A DNA stretch of 13,513 nucleotides from an uncultured Bacteroidales bacterium (GTDB taxonomy: Bacteria; Bacteroidota; Bacteroidia; Bacteroidales; Paludibacteraceae), in the NCBI GenBank assembly GCA_903912795.1, contig CAIWIS010000891.1, forward strand, positions 1 through 13,513, read 5' to 3'. The notes under the pieces were generated by a model. That model was not told the origin of the DNA, did no database searches, and was given only the letters and a program-made list of their open reading frames with translations. Positions 1 to 8,105 of this stretch are shown in pieces. Both the position numbers and the translations under genes were made by a program. Position 1 is the first letter of the stretch. Every line of letters begins with the position of its first letter.

Positions 1-2
1 GA

Positions 3-590
3 TATCGTCAAGAAACAGGGGTAGCTCCATCTTCAAAAACGGAGACTTTTGTAGCTATGAAATTGTTTATCGACAACTGGCGGTGGGGCGATGTTCCTTT
101 TTTTATACGTACAGGCAAACAACTCCCTGATCGTGTCACCGAAGTGGTAATACACTTAAAACCAGCACCTCAGCGACTATTCAAACAACTTTGCCTTACC
201 GAACCCAATAATATGATTATACTACGCATTCATCCCGATGCTGGTGTGGCAATTGATTTTGGTATGAAAATTCCGGGGGCAGGTTTCAAAGTGCAAAACG
301 TAAATATGGCATTTCATTATTCCGATTTGGCCGACAAAAAAATAGCTGAAGCTTATGAACGTCTGATTCTTGATTGCATGACCGGCGATTCAACACTTTA
401 TGCACGTGCCGATGCCGTAAAAGCGAGTTGGAAATTTGTAGATAATATATTAAATGCATGGAAAAATGACCCAGAAATTCCGCTCTATTTTTACGAATGT
501 AACACGTGGGGACCAAAAGAATCGAATGAACTGTTCGACGATAAATTTATGAAATGGCGCGATCCATTCTCGAAATTTAAAACTGAATAA
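3..590 (+). CDS. zwf: Glucose-6-phosphate 1-dehydrogenase, C-terminal part (5' end outside window)
   Basis: This enzyme oxidises glucose-6-phosphate to 6-phosphogluconolactone and makes NADPH in the cytosol, the entry step of the oxidative pentose phosphate pathway. The frame is open from the left edge, so the gene starts upstream; about 195 residues are visible, against roughly 490-500 for the whole family member. The ATG at 57 is internal. Recognisable family segments are ETFVAMKLFIDNWRW (42-86), FFIRTGKQL just after it, DFGMKIPG (about 255-278), an LDCMTGDSTLYAR segment (about 370-405), and the terminal YECNTWGP before the stop. The reading frame is intact to TAA at 588-590. pgl follows 53 bp downstream on the same strand and catalyses the next step, which supports a zwf-pgl operon. 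No terminator is visible between them. Identification is secure; only the N-terminal NADP-binding half is missing. Confidence 0.96.
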   Translation, partial: YRQETGVAPSSKTETFVAMKLFIDNWRWGDVPFFIRTGKQLPDRVTEVVIHLKPAPQRLFKQLCLTEPNNMIILRIHPDAGVAIDFGMKIPGAGFKVQNVNMAFHYSDLADKKIAEAYERLILDCMTGDSTLYARADAVKASWKFVDNILNAWKNDPEIPLYFYECNTWGPKESNELFDDKFMKWRDPFSKFKTE

Positions 591-643
591 TTAGCAAAAA
601 ATACAAAACAATAAGACAATATAACACGATTAAATTTTTTAGT

Positions 644-1369
644 ATGCAAATCAATCTTCAAATCTTCGAAAACACTGTGGCTACGTCACGAGCAGTGGCT
701 GAATTAATCAAAGAAAAAGAAAAAGCAACACCATCTGATAAATTCCTGAATTTAGCTGTTTCGGGTGGCACTACACCTCGTATGCTTTTTGAAATGCTCG
801 GTAACGAGTACGAAACTTCCATTAATTGGAAAAAAGTACGTTTCTTTTGGGTGGACGAACGCTGCGTGGAACCCACAGATGCGGAGAGTAATTTTGGAAT
901 GACCTACGACGCTTTTTTACAAAAAACACTGGTTCCTGGCGAAAATATTTACCGTATGCGCGGTGAGGAAATTCCTGAATTTGAGGCCGAAAGATACCGA
1001 GCCTTATTACGTGGTGAGTTGCCTGCTTTGGTTGGATATCCAGTTTTTGACCTTGTATTATTAGGCATGGGAAACGATGGACATACTGCATCAATCTTTC
1101 CGAACGACCTTTCTCTGATTGATTCAGAGCTTTCAGTAGCTGTGAATGTAAACCCTTATACACAACAAAAACGCATTACCCTCACTGGAAATACCATCAA
1201 TAATGCACATCAAATTGTGTTTATGATTACTGGCGAAAATAAATCGAAAATTTTGAAAGAAATTATCCAGAAAAAACCAACTGCTACAAACTATCCAGCT
1301 GCACATATTAGTACTGTAAAAGGAAATGCAGATTTCTTTGTAGACAAAACTGCTGCTTCGCTACTGTAA
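644..1369 (+). CDS. pgl: 6-phosphogluconolactonase (DevB/SOL type)
   Basis: Hydrolyses 6-phosphoglucono-1,5-lactone, the product of the upstream zwf enzyme, to 6-phosphogluconate in the cytosol. The protein is 241 aa, normal for the DevB-type family. Family motifs are all present: SGGTTP at residues 40-45 (phosphate-binding loop), WVDER at 69-73, ESNFGM at 81-86, and LLGMGNDGHTASIFP at 139-153, which carries the conserved Asp-Gly-His. The start is ATG at 644. No clear ribosome-binding sequence precedes it, as is common in Bacteroidota, and no TAnnTTTG promoter box was seen in the 53-bp gap, so co-transcription with zwf is likely. A strong hairpin terminator begins 33 bp after the stop. Nothing is truncated. 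Confidence 0.95.
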   Translation: MQINLQIFENTVATSRAVAELIKEKEKATPSDKFLNLAVSGGTTPRMLFEMLGNEYETSINWKKVRFFWVDERCVEPTDAESNFGMTYDAFLQKTLVPGENIYRMRGEEIPEFEAERYRALLRGELPALVGYPVFDLVLLGMGNDGHTASIFPNDLSLIDSELSVAVNVNPYTQQKRITLTGNTINNAHQIVFMITGENKSKILKEIIQKKPTATNYPAAHISTVKGNADFFVDKTAASLL

Positions 1370-1401
1370 TTGCGCAACAAAGTGGTGGTAGAAATAAAAT
1401 T

Positions 1402-1437
1402 AATTAGGGGGTGACTTAAAAAAGTCACCCCCTAATT
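1402..1437. terminator. Bidirectional intrinsic terminator between pgl and ald
   Basis: A perfect 16-bp inverted repeat with an AAAA loop pairs 1402-1417 with 1422-1437; the stem core is AGGGGGTGACTT / AAGTCACCCCCT. T-rich tracts lie on both sides in the direction of transcription (TTTGTTT on the plus strand, ATTTTATTTC on the minus strand). It lies between the convergent stops of pgl (1369) and ald (1474), the expected place for a terminator serving both. Confidence 0.85.
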
Positions 1438-1473
1438 TGTTTAAAAAACTGATTTTGAATTATCCGAAAAACC

Positions 1474-2556
1474 TTATAAATTAAATGTTTCGGCAATGGC
1501 TTTGTAAACCACTTCGCCATTAACGATGTTGAGTCCTTTGCGTAAATCTTCGTTTTGTTCACAGGCTTTTTCCCAACCTAGGTTGGCCAACTTTACAGCA
1601 TAAGGCAATGTAGCATTGGTGAGTGCAAGCGTTGAAGTAAACGGCACAGCACCAGGGATATTAGCAACACAGTAATGCAATATCCCATCCACTTCGTAAA
1701 CAGGTTCGGCATGTGTTGTAGGGTGAGCGGTTTCGAAACAACCACCTTGATCAATGGCAACGTCAACCAATACCGAGCCAGGCTCCATTAGTTTAAGCAT
1801 TTGGCGGGTAATCAAATGCGGTGCTTTAGCTCCCGGAATAAGAACAGCTCCAATAACCAAATCGGTTGTAGGTAAAAGTTGTTCAATATTGTATTGCGAC
1901 GACATTAATGTATCCACATTAGCTGGCATTATTTCGCTTAAATAGCGCAAACGAGGCAACGAAATATCAGCAATAGTAACATGTGCACCCAATCCTGCTG
2001 CCATAAGAGCCGCTTGTGTACCTACAATTCCTCCACCCAATACAAGCACATTAGCAGGCTTTACTCCCGGAACTCCACCGAGCAAAATCCCTTTTCCACC
2101 TTTTGGTTTTTCGAGGTATTTGGCACCTTCTTGTATGGACATGCGTCCAGCCACTTCGGACATTGGAACAAGCAATGGTAATGTATGGTTACTTTCAACT
2201 GTTTCGTAGGCTAAACATACCGCCTTGCTAGCTATCATTGCTCGTGTTAATGTTTCGTTTGAAGCAAAATGAAAGTAGGTAAATAACAATTGGTTGGGAC
2301 GTATTAAATCGTACTCTACTGCTATGGGTTCTTTTACCTTCATTATCATGTCGGCTATTTCAAACACTTCGTTAGCAGTGGTTAAAATGGTTGCACCTGC
2401 ACGAATGTATTGATCGTTGCTGAACCCACTATTTACGCCTGCATTATTCTCGATATAAACGGCATGACCGTTTTGAGTCATTACTTGAACTCCGGATGGA
2501 GTAAGGGCAACGCGACTCTCGTTGTTTTTAATTTCTTTTGGAACTCCAATTTTCAT
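1474..2556 (-). CDS. ald: Alanine dehydrogenase
   Basis: NAD-dependent enzyme interconverting L-alanine and pyruvate plus ammonia in the cytosol. The ATG at 2556 gives a 360-aa protein beginning MKIGVPKEIKNNE, the canonical Ald N-terminus. The frame can be extended two codons to a TTG at 2562, but that would give an atypical MKMKIG start, so the ATG is preferred. Expected residues are present: R15, K75 in KVKEP and H96 in FTYFHFAS (substrate binding and catalysis), the Rossmann loop LGGGIVG at 173-179 with the acidic D197 at the end of the second strand, and D269 in VDVAIDQGG (catalytic Asp). The length matches the family (about 370 aa). The gene is last of four on the minus strand but sits 261 bp from dacB, so it probably has its own promoter. 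It ends at the shared terminator with pgl. Confidence 0.95.
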   Translation of the reverse strand: MKIGVPKEIKNNESRVALTPSGVQVMTQNGHAVYIENNAGVNSGFSNDQYIRAGATILTTANEVFEIADMIMKVKEPIAVEYDLIRPNQLLFTYFHFASNETLTRAMIASKAVCLAYETVESNHTLPLLVPMSEVAGRMSIQEGAKYLEKPKGGKGILLGGVPGVKPANVLVLGGGIVGTQAALMAAGLGAHVTIADISLPRLRYLSEIMPANVDTLMSSQYNIEQLLPTTDLVIGAVLIPGAKAPHLITRQMLKLMEPGSVLVDVAIDQGGCFETAHPTTHAEPVYEVDGILHYCVANIPGAVPFTSTLALTNATLPYAVKLANLGWEKACEQNEDLRKGLNIVNGEVVYKAIAETFNL

Positions 2557-2591
2557 TTTCAAATTGATTTAAAGTTGAATAAAATCGACGG

Positions 2592-2599
2592 TAAAAATA
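2592..2599 (-). promoter_or_regulatory. Possible weak -7 box for ald
   Basis: Read on the minus strand this is TATTTTTA, a one-mismatch version of the Bacteroidota TAnnTTTG box. A TTG lies 19 nt upstream as a possible -33 element. It would place the transcript start about 30 nt before the ald ATG. The surrounding 2557-2817 gap is very AT-rich and shows no gene; the exact promoter is uncertain. Confidence 0.3.
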
Positions 2600-2817
2600 C
2601 ATCTTTAATTTTAAATTACAACAATATTTCAACATAAAAAGTTTTAACACGATATATATTTTTATATAACACTGTTTTCCAACAATATAACTACAATTAA
2701 AATTGTAAGCTAATAACACAACATACAGCCATAATTGCTATTAAATTCGCTATTATTTAGCATAAAAAGTCATATTATTAACAAATAAATTGCTTATACT
2801 TACAATTTGAAAGCATT

Positions 2818-4239
2818 TTACATTTTACTCGATTTACAAATATCAAGGAGTAAATTTTCGATTTTGGCTGTTACTTCTTTGGAACTTCCATTGGCATTAT
2901 TTACCAAAATGGCAAAAGCGTAAGTGCGGTTTTTGTACTCAATGTATCCGGCATAACTTTTAACACGAGCTATAGTGCCACTTTTAGCATGTACTTTTCC
3001 TTGCAAAACGGTGTTTGCCAAAAAGTTTTTCAACGTACCATTTGTACCCGAAACCGGTAAGCTATTGTAAAACACAGTTGCACTCGCACTTTTAGTTTTC
3101 ATGTAAATGAGCATATTCACATAAAAATTGGCCGACACAGCATTTGTTGGCGATAGACCCGATCCATCGTTCTGAAATAGTTCATCAGTTGATAATCCTT
3201 TTTCTTTCCAAAAATTTTGAATTTTCAAAGCAGAGGCATTACTACTTCCTACCGAACTAGGCGTTACACTAAGTTGTTTAAATGTATATTCGGCAAAATG
3301 ATTGTTGCTATTTACATTTACCTCTTTAATTATTTCGCTAAGAGAAGGTGATAGATACTTATATATCAACGTTTTTGACTTTATATTTTCCATTTTTACA
3401 AGCGCATTTCCCCTAACTTGAATACTTGCATCCATTAATGCTTGTTTAAAATCGGCTGCAAGCAAAACAGCAGGGTGTGGAATATCACCTTTAATAAAAA
3501 AATCAGTTTTATTGGCTGGAATCTCGCCATAAATACTCCGGTTATACTCGTAAGGAGCACCATAAAGATAGGCATTGTCCGATTTTGTATCCGTACTTTT
3601 TACAAAATTAGCAAACTGCAAAGCATTTATCACAGGTTCTGTACGCAGTATTTGAGGAGTGCTATCCAATTTACCGGAATTGAAATACAATTTATAAGTA
3701 TTGTCCAAATACGAAATGGAGTGAATTCCGGGCGCATAATAATTACCCATATCTTCCCACGTCCATCGCGGATTAATAACCTGACGTTCAAAGCAATACT
3801 CACAAGCGATTATACTTCCAGTAATTCTTTTAATCCCTGCTTTATTAACAGCTTCGACCCACAGAGGCAAAAAGTTTTTTTCACCCACTTTTTCGGAGCC
3901 TAAAGTTGGGTCACCGCCACCTTTAATGTACAAATTCCCTTCCAGAGTGCCATCGGGCTTTATTTCACCATCAGCTTCCAATGTAGTTGCAAATTGAAAA
4001 TTTTCGCCGAGCATTTCGAGCGCCGAAGCTGAGGTAACAATTTTCATTGTAGAAGCTGGAATCACAGATGAATGCGAATTAAACTCCTCAATTGTTTTAC
4101 CACTAGCCACATCCTTAACCAATAAACTAATATTGGCATAACGCAACAGGGGATTATTTCTGAAATTAGTAATTGCTTGTTGCCCTGAGCACAACAAAGT
4201 AAGCGTGCTAAGCAATAGAATTATGGTGTATCGTATCAT
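2818..4239 (-). CDS. dacB: D-alanyl-D-alanine carboxypeptidase/endopeptidase (PBP4, peptidase S13)
   Basis: A periplasmic penicillin-binding protein of the PBP4/DacB class, which trims the terminal D-Ala or cleaves D-Ala-mDAP cross-links in peptidoglycan. The 473-aa protein begins with a hydrophobic signal sequence (about residues 1-19). A Cys at 17 does not sit in a good lipobox. The three serine-acyltransferase motifs are present in order: S63-T-M-K66, S311-N-N313, and K419-S-G421. DGSGLS (358-363) and the GGGDPTLG segment (107-114) are also typical of S13 enzymes. An unusual CEYC pair (C146, C149) could form a disulfide or bind metal in the inserted domain; that is inference. The start ATG at 4239 is 34 bp after the trmN6 stop. 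A TATATTTG box in that gap suggests at least partly independent transcription. Confidence 0.94.
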   Translation of the reverse strand: MIRYTIILLLSTLTLLCSGQQAITNFRNNPLLRYANISLLVKDVASGKTIEEFNSHSSVIPASTMKIVTSASALEMLGENFQFATTLEADGEIKPDGTLEGNLYIKGGGDPTLGSEKVGEKNFLPLWVEAVNKAGIKRITGSIIACEYCFERQVINPRWTWEDMGNYYAPGIHSISYLDNTYKLYFNSGKLDSTPQILRTEPVINALQFANFVKSTDTKSDNAYLYGAPYEYNRSIYGEIPANKTDFFIKGDIPHPAVLLAADFKQALMDASIQVRGNALVKMENIKSKTLIYKYLSPSLSEIIKEVNVNSNNHFAEYTFKQLSVTPSSVGSSNASALKIQNFWKEKGLSTDELFQNDGSGLSPTNAVSANFYVNMLIYMKTKSASATVFYNSLPVSGTNGTLKNFLANTVLQGKVHAKSGTIARVKSYAGYIEYKNRTYAFAILVNNANGSSKEVTAKIENLLLDICKSSKM

Positions 4240-4257
4240 ATTTTATTTTTTTATTTG

Positions 4258-4265
4258 CAAATATA
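4258..4265 (-). promoter_or_regulatory. Bacteroidota -7 promoter box for dacB
   Basis: The minus strand reads TATATTTG, an exact TAnnTTTG match, 18 nt before the dacB ATG. A TTTG lies 17 nt upstream (minus-strand 4286-4283), a little closer than the usual -33 spacing. The predicted leader would be very short. Confidence 0.5.
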
Positions 4266-4273
4266 GTGATTTG

Positions 4274-4987
4274 CTACAGTTTCAAATAGAAATCCTGAAG
4301 CATTTCGCTAAATTCGGGTGAATATTCATGACGAGTACCTGTTTCAATTACCAAACTCGCGTGATTACAAATGCATTTTTGCATGCAAAACTCTAACAAC
4401 AAACGCTTTGCGGCAGCTGTAGGGGTTGGAAAAACCTGAACATACTGCGTGCAATGCAAACCAATTTGCTGAGCATAAGCCACAAACAAATCACCTTCGG
4501 TTACTGGTAAAATCACAACTAACTTTCCATTGGGATTCAGTAAATTTAGCGCGGCATTACAAATTTCGTGATGAAAGTCAGCTTCTGTATGGCGCGCCAA
4601 CGTACGTGACTCATTAGGAGCATGAAGCGAATTATTGAAAAATGGCGGATTGGAAACAATTAAATCAAATTTATCAGTACATAAATTTTCAAAACTAGCT
4701 AACGACGATTCAATGACCTGAATTCTACTTGGCCAAGGAGAATTTGCCACATTTAGCAAAGCCTGACTAACGGCATCTTTATCAATATCAATAGCAGTAA
4801 CATGAGCATTACTTCGTTGTGCCAGCATCAATGCTATTAAGCCGGACCCTGTGCCAATATCCAGAATTGTTTTTGTATTTTCCACATCGGCATATCCACC
4901 CAGCAACACACCATCGGTACCCACTTTCATGGCACATTTGTCGTGAAAAACCGTAAATTGCTTAAAGCTAAATGAAGGAGCTCCCAT
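4274..4987 (-). CDS. trmN6: tRNA1(Val) (adenine(37)-N6)-methyltransferase
   Basis: SAM-dependent methyltransferase of the YfiC/TrmN6 family, expected to place an N6-methyl group on A37 next to the anticodon of tRNA-Val in the cytosol. The 237-aa protein carries the family N-terminus FSFKQFTVFHDKCAMKVGTDG (6-26), whose KVGTDG segment is typical. The SAM-binding loop DIGTGSG is at 43-49, the acidic ribose-binding D67/D69 in AIDID follows, and the catalytic NPPF motif is at 113-116, which marks N6-adenine or N5-glutamine methyltransferases. The context-specific N-terminus favours TrmN6 over PrmC or HemK. The ATG at 4987 is only 3 bp after the stop of the secreted repeat protein, so the two are almost certainly co-transcribed. 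The role is confident by family; the exact tRNA target is inferred. Confidence 0.9.
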   Translation of the reverse strand: MGAPSFSFKQFTVFHDKCAMKVGTDGVLLGGYADVENTKTILDIGTGSGLIALMLAQRSNAHVTAIDIDKDAVSQALLNVANSPWPSRIQVIESSLASFENLCTDKFDLIVSNPPFFNNSLHAPNESRTLARHTEADFHHEICNAALNLLNPNGKLVVILPVTEGDLFVAYAQQIGLHCTQYVQVFPTPTAAAKRLLLEFCMQKCICNHASLVIETGTRHEYSPEFSEMLQDFYLKL

Positions 4988-4990
4988 ACA

Positions 4991-5716
4991 TTATCGTCGG
5001 CCTTGGTTTGACGATGAAGGTGCTGGAGAAGCACTTCTTGTTGAGGGAGCAGGTGAAGAACTCCTCATTGAAGGCGCTGGAGAAGCACTCCTAGTTGAAG
5101 GAGTTGGAGATGCACTTCGAATTGACCTGGGAGTAGTTGACGGCTGCGTTCTGGAACTCGAAGGATCGGTAGTACGCATAGGTACCCCTTGTGTAGATGA
5201 ACGAAACGAACTCACATTACCAGCAGGGTTTGTTGACCGAACTGCCCCTGGAGTTACTGCTGTACTACGCGTAGTGTTTGGCTGTGTTTGACTAGCCTCT
5301 GTACTAGCTCTTGGTGTTTGTGCTTGCCTATACTCTTCAGGTGTACGATTTGGTTGGCTGGTAGCTTGTCGCACATCGCTTGATTGAAACGAAGAACGAT
5401 CATAGCGTTTATTTTTTAGTATCGATTGCTGATTGTCATTCAAAATTCGAGACATTTCAAGCTCTTTATCTTTAATACGTTGTATGGCTTCAATTCGGGT
5501 ATTGGAAATTTTTCGAGCACGCGCATACTTCAAATTTAATTCATGAATTTGGCGAGCTTGCTCAGCATTTAATTTAAGTTCCTGCTGCATTTTTTCGGTT
5601 TGCATTGCTGCTTCCTGTTCAGGTGTACGCTCAGGCACAACCGTACTCTCCTGACTATAAGCAACATCAGCAGTAGCAAGTACAAGCAATAACACTATGA
5701 ATTTCAATAACTTCAC
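4991..5716 (-). CDS. Secreted protein with helical N-terminal domain and Ser/Pro/Arg repeat tail (unknown function)
   Basis: Function not recognised. The start is a GTG at 5716; no ATG fits, because an in-frame stop lies five codons upstream and a signal peptide (residues 1-21, ending VAYSQ) follows directly. Residues about 28-105 form a charged helical region (RTPEQEAAMQTEKMQQELKL, then a NAEQARQIHELNLKYARARK-like stretch). This resembles the helical periplasmic domains of Bacteroidota DUF4890 or Spy/LTXXQ-type proteins. From about 110 onward the protein is low in complexity and rich in S, T, P, Q and R. It ends with four 9-residue units of the form RSASPAPST (200-235) and a basic SNQGRR tail. 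It is presumably periplasmic or cell-surface exposed. It precedes trmN6 by 3 bp, though no functional link is obvious. The expression signals are weak: only a partial ACACTTTG box lies about 50 nt upstream. Confidence 0.8.
   Translation of the reverse strand: MKLLKFIVLLLVLATADVAYSQESTVVPERTPEQEAAMQTEKMQQELKLNAEQARQIHELNLKYARARKISNTRIEAIQRIKDKELEMSRILNDNQQSILKNKRYDRSSFQSSDVRQATSQPNRTPEEYRQAQTPRASTEASQTQPNTTRSTAVTPGAVRSTNPAGNVSSFRSSTQGVPMRTTDPSSSRTQPSTTPRSIRSASPTPSTRSASPAPSMRSSSPAPSTRSASPAPSSSNQGRR
5012..5119 (-). repeat. Four 27-bp tandem repeats encoding RSASPAPST-type units
   Basis: Four consecutive 27-bp units lie in frame within the secreted protein and encode RSASPTPST, RSASPAPSM, RSSSPAPST and RSASPAPSS. 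The unit is a multiple of three, so gain or loss of copies would keep the frame. The units differ slightly at both the DNA and protein level. Confidence 0.85.
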
Positions 5717-5944
5717 GAATAATATAATTTATTTTTAACCACCTTAAACTCGAACAATCACCGTGCCACAAAGTGTTAAACCCAATATTAATTGACAATA
5801 CATTCTAATTTAAAATGCAATCAGCACCTACAAAAGTAATACATCACGCTATAATTGCCAAATAGGTAATTCGAAATTAGTACTTAGCTTTTGAATATTA
5901 TAAACGAATTGAATAAAAAATGAATTTAAATTCCATAAAATATT

Positions 5945-5952
5945 TATCTTTG
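5945..5952 (+). promoter_or_regulatory. Bacteroidota -7 promoter box for aminopeptidase P
   Basis: TATCTTTG is an exact TAnnTTTG match 29 nt before the ATG at 5982. No convincing -33 TTTG is seen at the usual distance. The rest of the 265-bp divergent gap (5717-5981) is AT-rich, with no ORF or hairpin that stands out. Confidence 0.55.
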
Positions 5953-5981
5953 TACTTACAAAATTCTAAACACATAAGAAA

Positions 5982-7775
5982 ATGACACAAATACAACATC
6001 GAATTGAAGCATTACGCTCAGCAATGAAAAACGAAGGCATTGCTGCCTGTATAATACCCGGCACCGATCCACATGCAAGCGAATACATAGCTGATTATTG
6101 GAAAGAACGCGAATGGATAAGTGGATTTGATGGCTCAGCTGGCACAGTGGCATTTACACTCGAAAAAGCTGGATTGTGGACCGATTCACGCTATTTTTTG
6201 CAAGGCTCTGAGCAATTAGCTGACACTGGCATAAGCCTTATGAAGCAAGGTTTGGCCGATACCCCTGAACTTATTACATGGATTTGCAGTGAGCTTAAAC
6301 CGGGCGAAAAAGTGGGCGTAAATGCACAAATGTTTTCGGTAAATGCATATACCGCCATGAAAAACGAACTGACTGCCAATGGCATACAATTGGTTTCGGT
6401 AGATTTAATGCAACTTGTTTGGACCGAAAGACCTGCATTGCCACAACATCCGTTTTATATTTTTGATGTAAAATACAATGGCAAAAGGGCTGCTGATAAA
6501 TTACAAACGCTCCGAACTGAAATGGCCAAGGCAAATTCCGACTATGTGGTTTTATCGGCCCTTGATGATATTGCCTGGCTTTATAATATTCGTAGCAATG
6601 ATGTGACATACAACCCAGTGGTAATTGCTTATTCGGTAATAAATGCGCAACAAGCAACCTTGTATATCGACGAAAATAAATTAACTCGCGAGACTAAAGC
6701 TTATTTAGCATCCGAAGGTATTGAAACAGCTGATTATTTGTTCATTTACACGCAATTAAAAGACATTCCACAGGGCAAATCGGTACTTATTGATGGTGCA
6801 AAATTAAACCAATCGTTAAAAGAAGCATTACCAATAAATTGCCTGATACGCAATCAAATGTCGCCAGTATTTAAACTTAAAAGCATTAAAAACCAAACCG
6901 AAGTAGAAGGCATACGCATTGCTATGATTAAAGATGGTGTAGCATTGACCCGCTTTTTTATGTGGTTGGAAAATAATTTAGCAAGTGGAAAACTTACCGA
7001 AATGTCGATTTCGGATAAATTATACGAATTCCGGAAAGCTCAGGAAAATTTAGTGGGCGAAAGTTTTGGCACTATTGCCGGTTACAATGCGCATGGTGCC
7101 ATTGTGCACTATCGTGCCACCGAAAATTCAGATGCAACACTTAAACCTGAAGGTATCTTATTGCTCGATTCGGGTGGTCAATACCTCGATGGTACCACTG
7201 ACATTACGCGCACAATAGCACTTGGAGAGGCTACACGCGAACAAAAAAGCGATTTCACACTGGTACTCAAAGGACATATAGCACTTGCAAAAGCCATTTT
7301 TCCAGCAGGTACACGCGGCTCGCAACTCGATATTTTGGCCCGTAAAGCATTGTGGGATATGGGATTAAATTACGGACATGGCACCGGGCATGGCGTTGGG
7401 CATTTCCTGAACGTGCACGAAGGTCCTCAAAGCATACGCATGGATGAAAATCCAGCAATTTTGCAGGCGGGAATGATAATTTCGAATGAGCCAGGCATGT
7501 ATCGCACAGGTGAGTATGGAATTCGCACCGAAAATCTGATTCATGTAATACCTGCCACCACTACCGAATTTGGCGATTTTCTTGAGTTCGAAACACTTAC
7601 ATTATTCCCTATCGACCGCAATTTAATGGAAATAATGCTTATCAATGAAGAAGAAAGTGAATGGATTGACGATTATCATCGCAAGGTATTCGAATCGCTT
7701 GCTCCACATTTAAGCATGGATGAGCAAATTTGGTTAAAACAGAAATGTATGCCGATTTACGATTTGGTATTTTAA
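5982..7775 (+). CDS. pepP: Xaa-Pro aminopeptidase (aminopeptidase P, M24B)
   Basis: Cytosolic dimanganese-type peptidase that removes an N-terminal residue preceding proline. At 597 aa it is the long three-domain form, as in the eukaryotic XPNPEP1 type, with two creatinase-like N-terminal domains (about 1-150 and 155-305) and a C-terminal pita-bread domain (about 310-530). All five metal ligands are visible: D396 (LLLDSGGQ), D407 (GTTDITRT), H470 (HGTGHGVG), E503 (NEPGMY) and E517 (IRTENLI). H479 in NVHEGP is the expected substrate-contacting His. The spacing of the ligands matches the long form rather than the shorter E. coli PepP. No signal peptide is seen. The gene stands alone with its own promoter box; a MITE-like element starts 57 bp after its stop. 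The enzyme class is secure; the gene symbol is by analogy. Confidence 0.95.
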   Translation: MTQIQHRIEALRSAMKNEGIAACIIPGTDPHASEYIADYWKEREWISGFDGSAGTVAFTLEKAGLWTDSRYFLQGSEQLADTGISLMKQGLADTPELITWICSELKPGEKVGVNAQMFSVNAYTAMKNELTANGIQLVSVDLMQLVWTERPALPQHPFYIFDVKYNGKRAADKLQTLRTEMAKANSDYVVLSALDDIAWLYNIRSNDVTYNPVVIAYSVINAQQATLYIDENKLTRETKAYLASEGIETADYLFIYTQLKDIPQGKSVLIDGAKLNQSLKEALPINCLIRNQMSPVFKLKSIKNQTEVEGIRIAMIKDGVALTRFFMWLENNLASGKLTEMSISDKLYEFRKAQENLVGESFGTIAGYNAHGAIVHYRATENSDATLKPEGILLLDSGGQYLDGTTDITRTIALGEATREQKSDFTLVLKGHIALAKAIFPAGTRGSQLDILARKALWDMGLNYGHGTGHGVGHFLNVHEGPQSIRMDENPAILQAGMIISNEPGMYRTGEYGIRTENLIHVIPATTTEFGDFLEFETLTLFPIDRNLMEIMLINEEESEWIDDYHRKVFESLAPHLSMDEQIWLKQKCMPIYDLVF

Positions 7776-7783
7776 ATATTGAA

Positions 7784-7809
7784 CGCAAATCACGCAAATA
7801 AACGCAAAT
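7784..7809. repeat. Short direct repeats of CGCAAAT (three copies)
   Basis: CGCAAAT occurs at 7784-7790, 7793-7799 and 7803-7809, just after the aminopeptidase stop and before the palindromic element. A related CGCAAAG/GCAAAG tract lies at 13290-13303. Such CGCAAA tracts are common between genes in Bacteroidota; their function is unknown. Confidence 0.6.
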
Positions 7810-7902
7810 ATCAGAAATTTCAAATACTAAATAGGGTCTACTGAAAAACATATATCAACTTGAATATAAGTTATTTATAAAATACATTACCAGATAAAGT
7901 GC

Positions 7903-7922
7903 ACAGTTTATATAGAAACTGT
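7903..7922. repeat. Small perfect hairpin inside the MITE-like element
   Basis: ACAGTTT (7903-7909) pairs with AAACTGT (7916-7922) around a 6-nt loop ATATAG. It lies in the left half of the element, outside the two larger nested repeats. Confidence 0.6.
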
Positions 7923-7952
7923 TTCATAATCCTTGCATTAATTCAAAAAAAT

Positions 7953-8105
7953 TATATTACGGTGCGCTGCACCTTACTGAAAACCGGATTGTAATCTGAC
8001 TACAAATATTACGGTGCGCTGCACCTAAATCAAGGTGCAGAGCACCGTAATATTTGTAGATTTCATTCAGAATCGTAGAATTAAGGTGCAGCGCACCGAA
8101 ATATA
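7953..8105. repeat. Outer nested inverted repeat (24-bp arms)
   Basis: Arm 7953-7976 is complementary to 8082-8105 with a single mismatch (7959 against 8099). Each arm contains the core GGTGCGCTGCACC or its reverse complement, followed by TTA. The arms enclose the inner palindrome with almost symmetric spacers of 24 and 23 nt, so the whole could fold as one long stem with an internal loop. Confidence 0.85.
8000..8059. repeat. Inner near-perfect palindrome (27-bp arms, 6-nt loop)
   Basis: Bases 8000-8026 pair with 8033-8059 with one mismatch (G/C against T/G in the core), around the loop AAATCA. The arms contain GGTGCGCTGCACC and GGTGCAGAGCACC. It is not followed by a clear U-tract, and no nearby gene end makes it an obvious terminator. 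Confidence 0.88.

Noticed and set aside
2557..2562. TTG start extending Ald by two residues
   Set aside because: The ATG at 2556 gives the family-typical MKIGVPKEIK start.
3442..3903. 153-codon plus-strand open frame inside dacB
   Set aside because: It is antisense to the well-supported PBP4 gene, including its conserved segments, and has no recognisable domain.
7953..8105. CRISPR array, because of repeated similar units
   Set aside because: The units alternate in orientation and form nested palindromes; there are no regular direct repeats with unique spacers and no cas genes.
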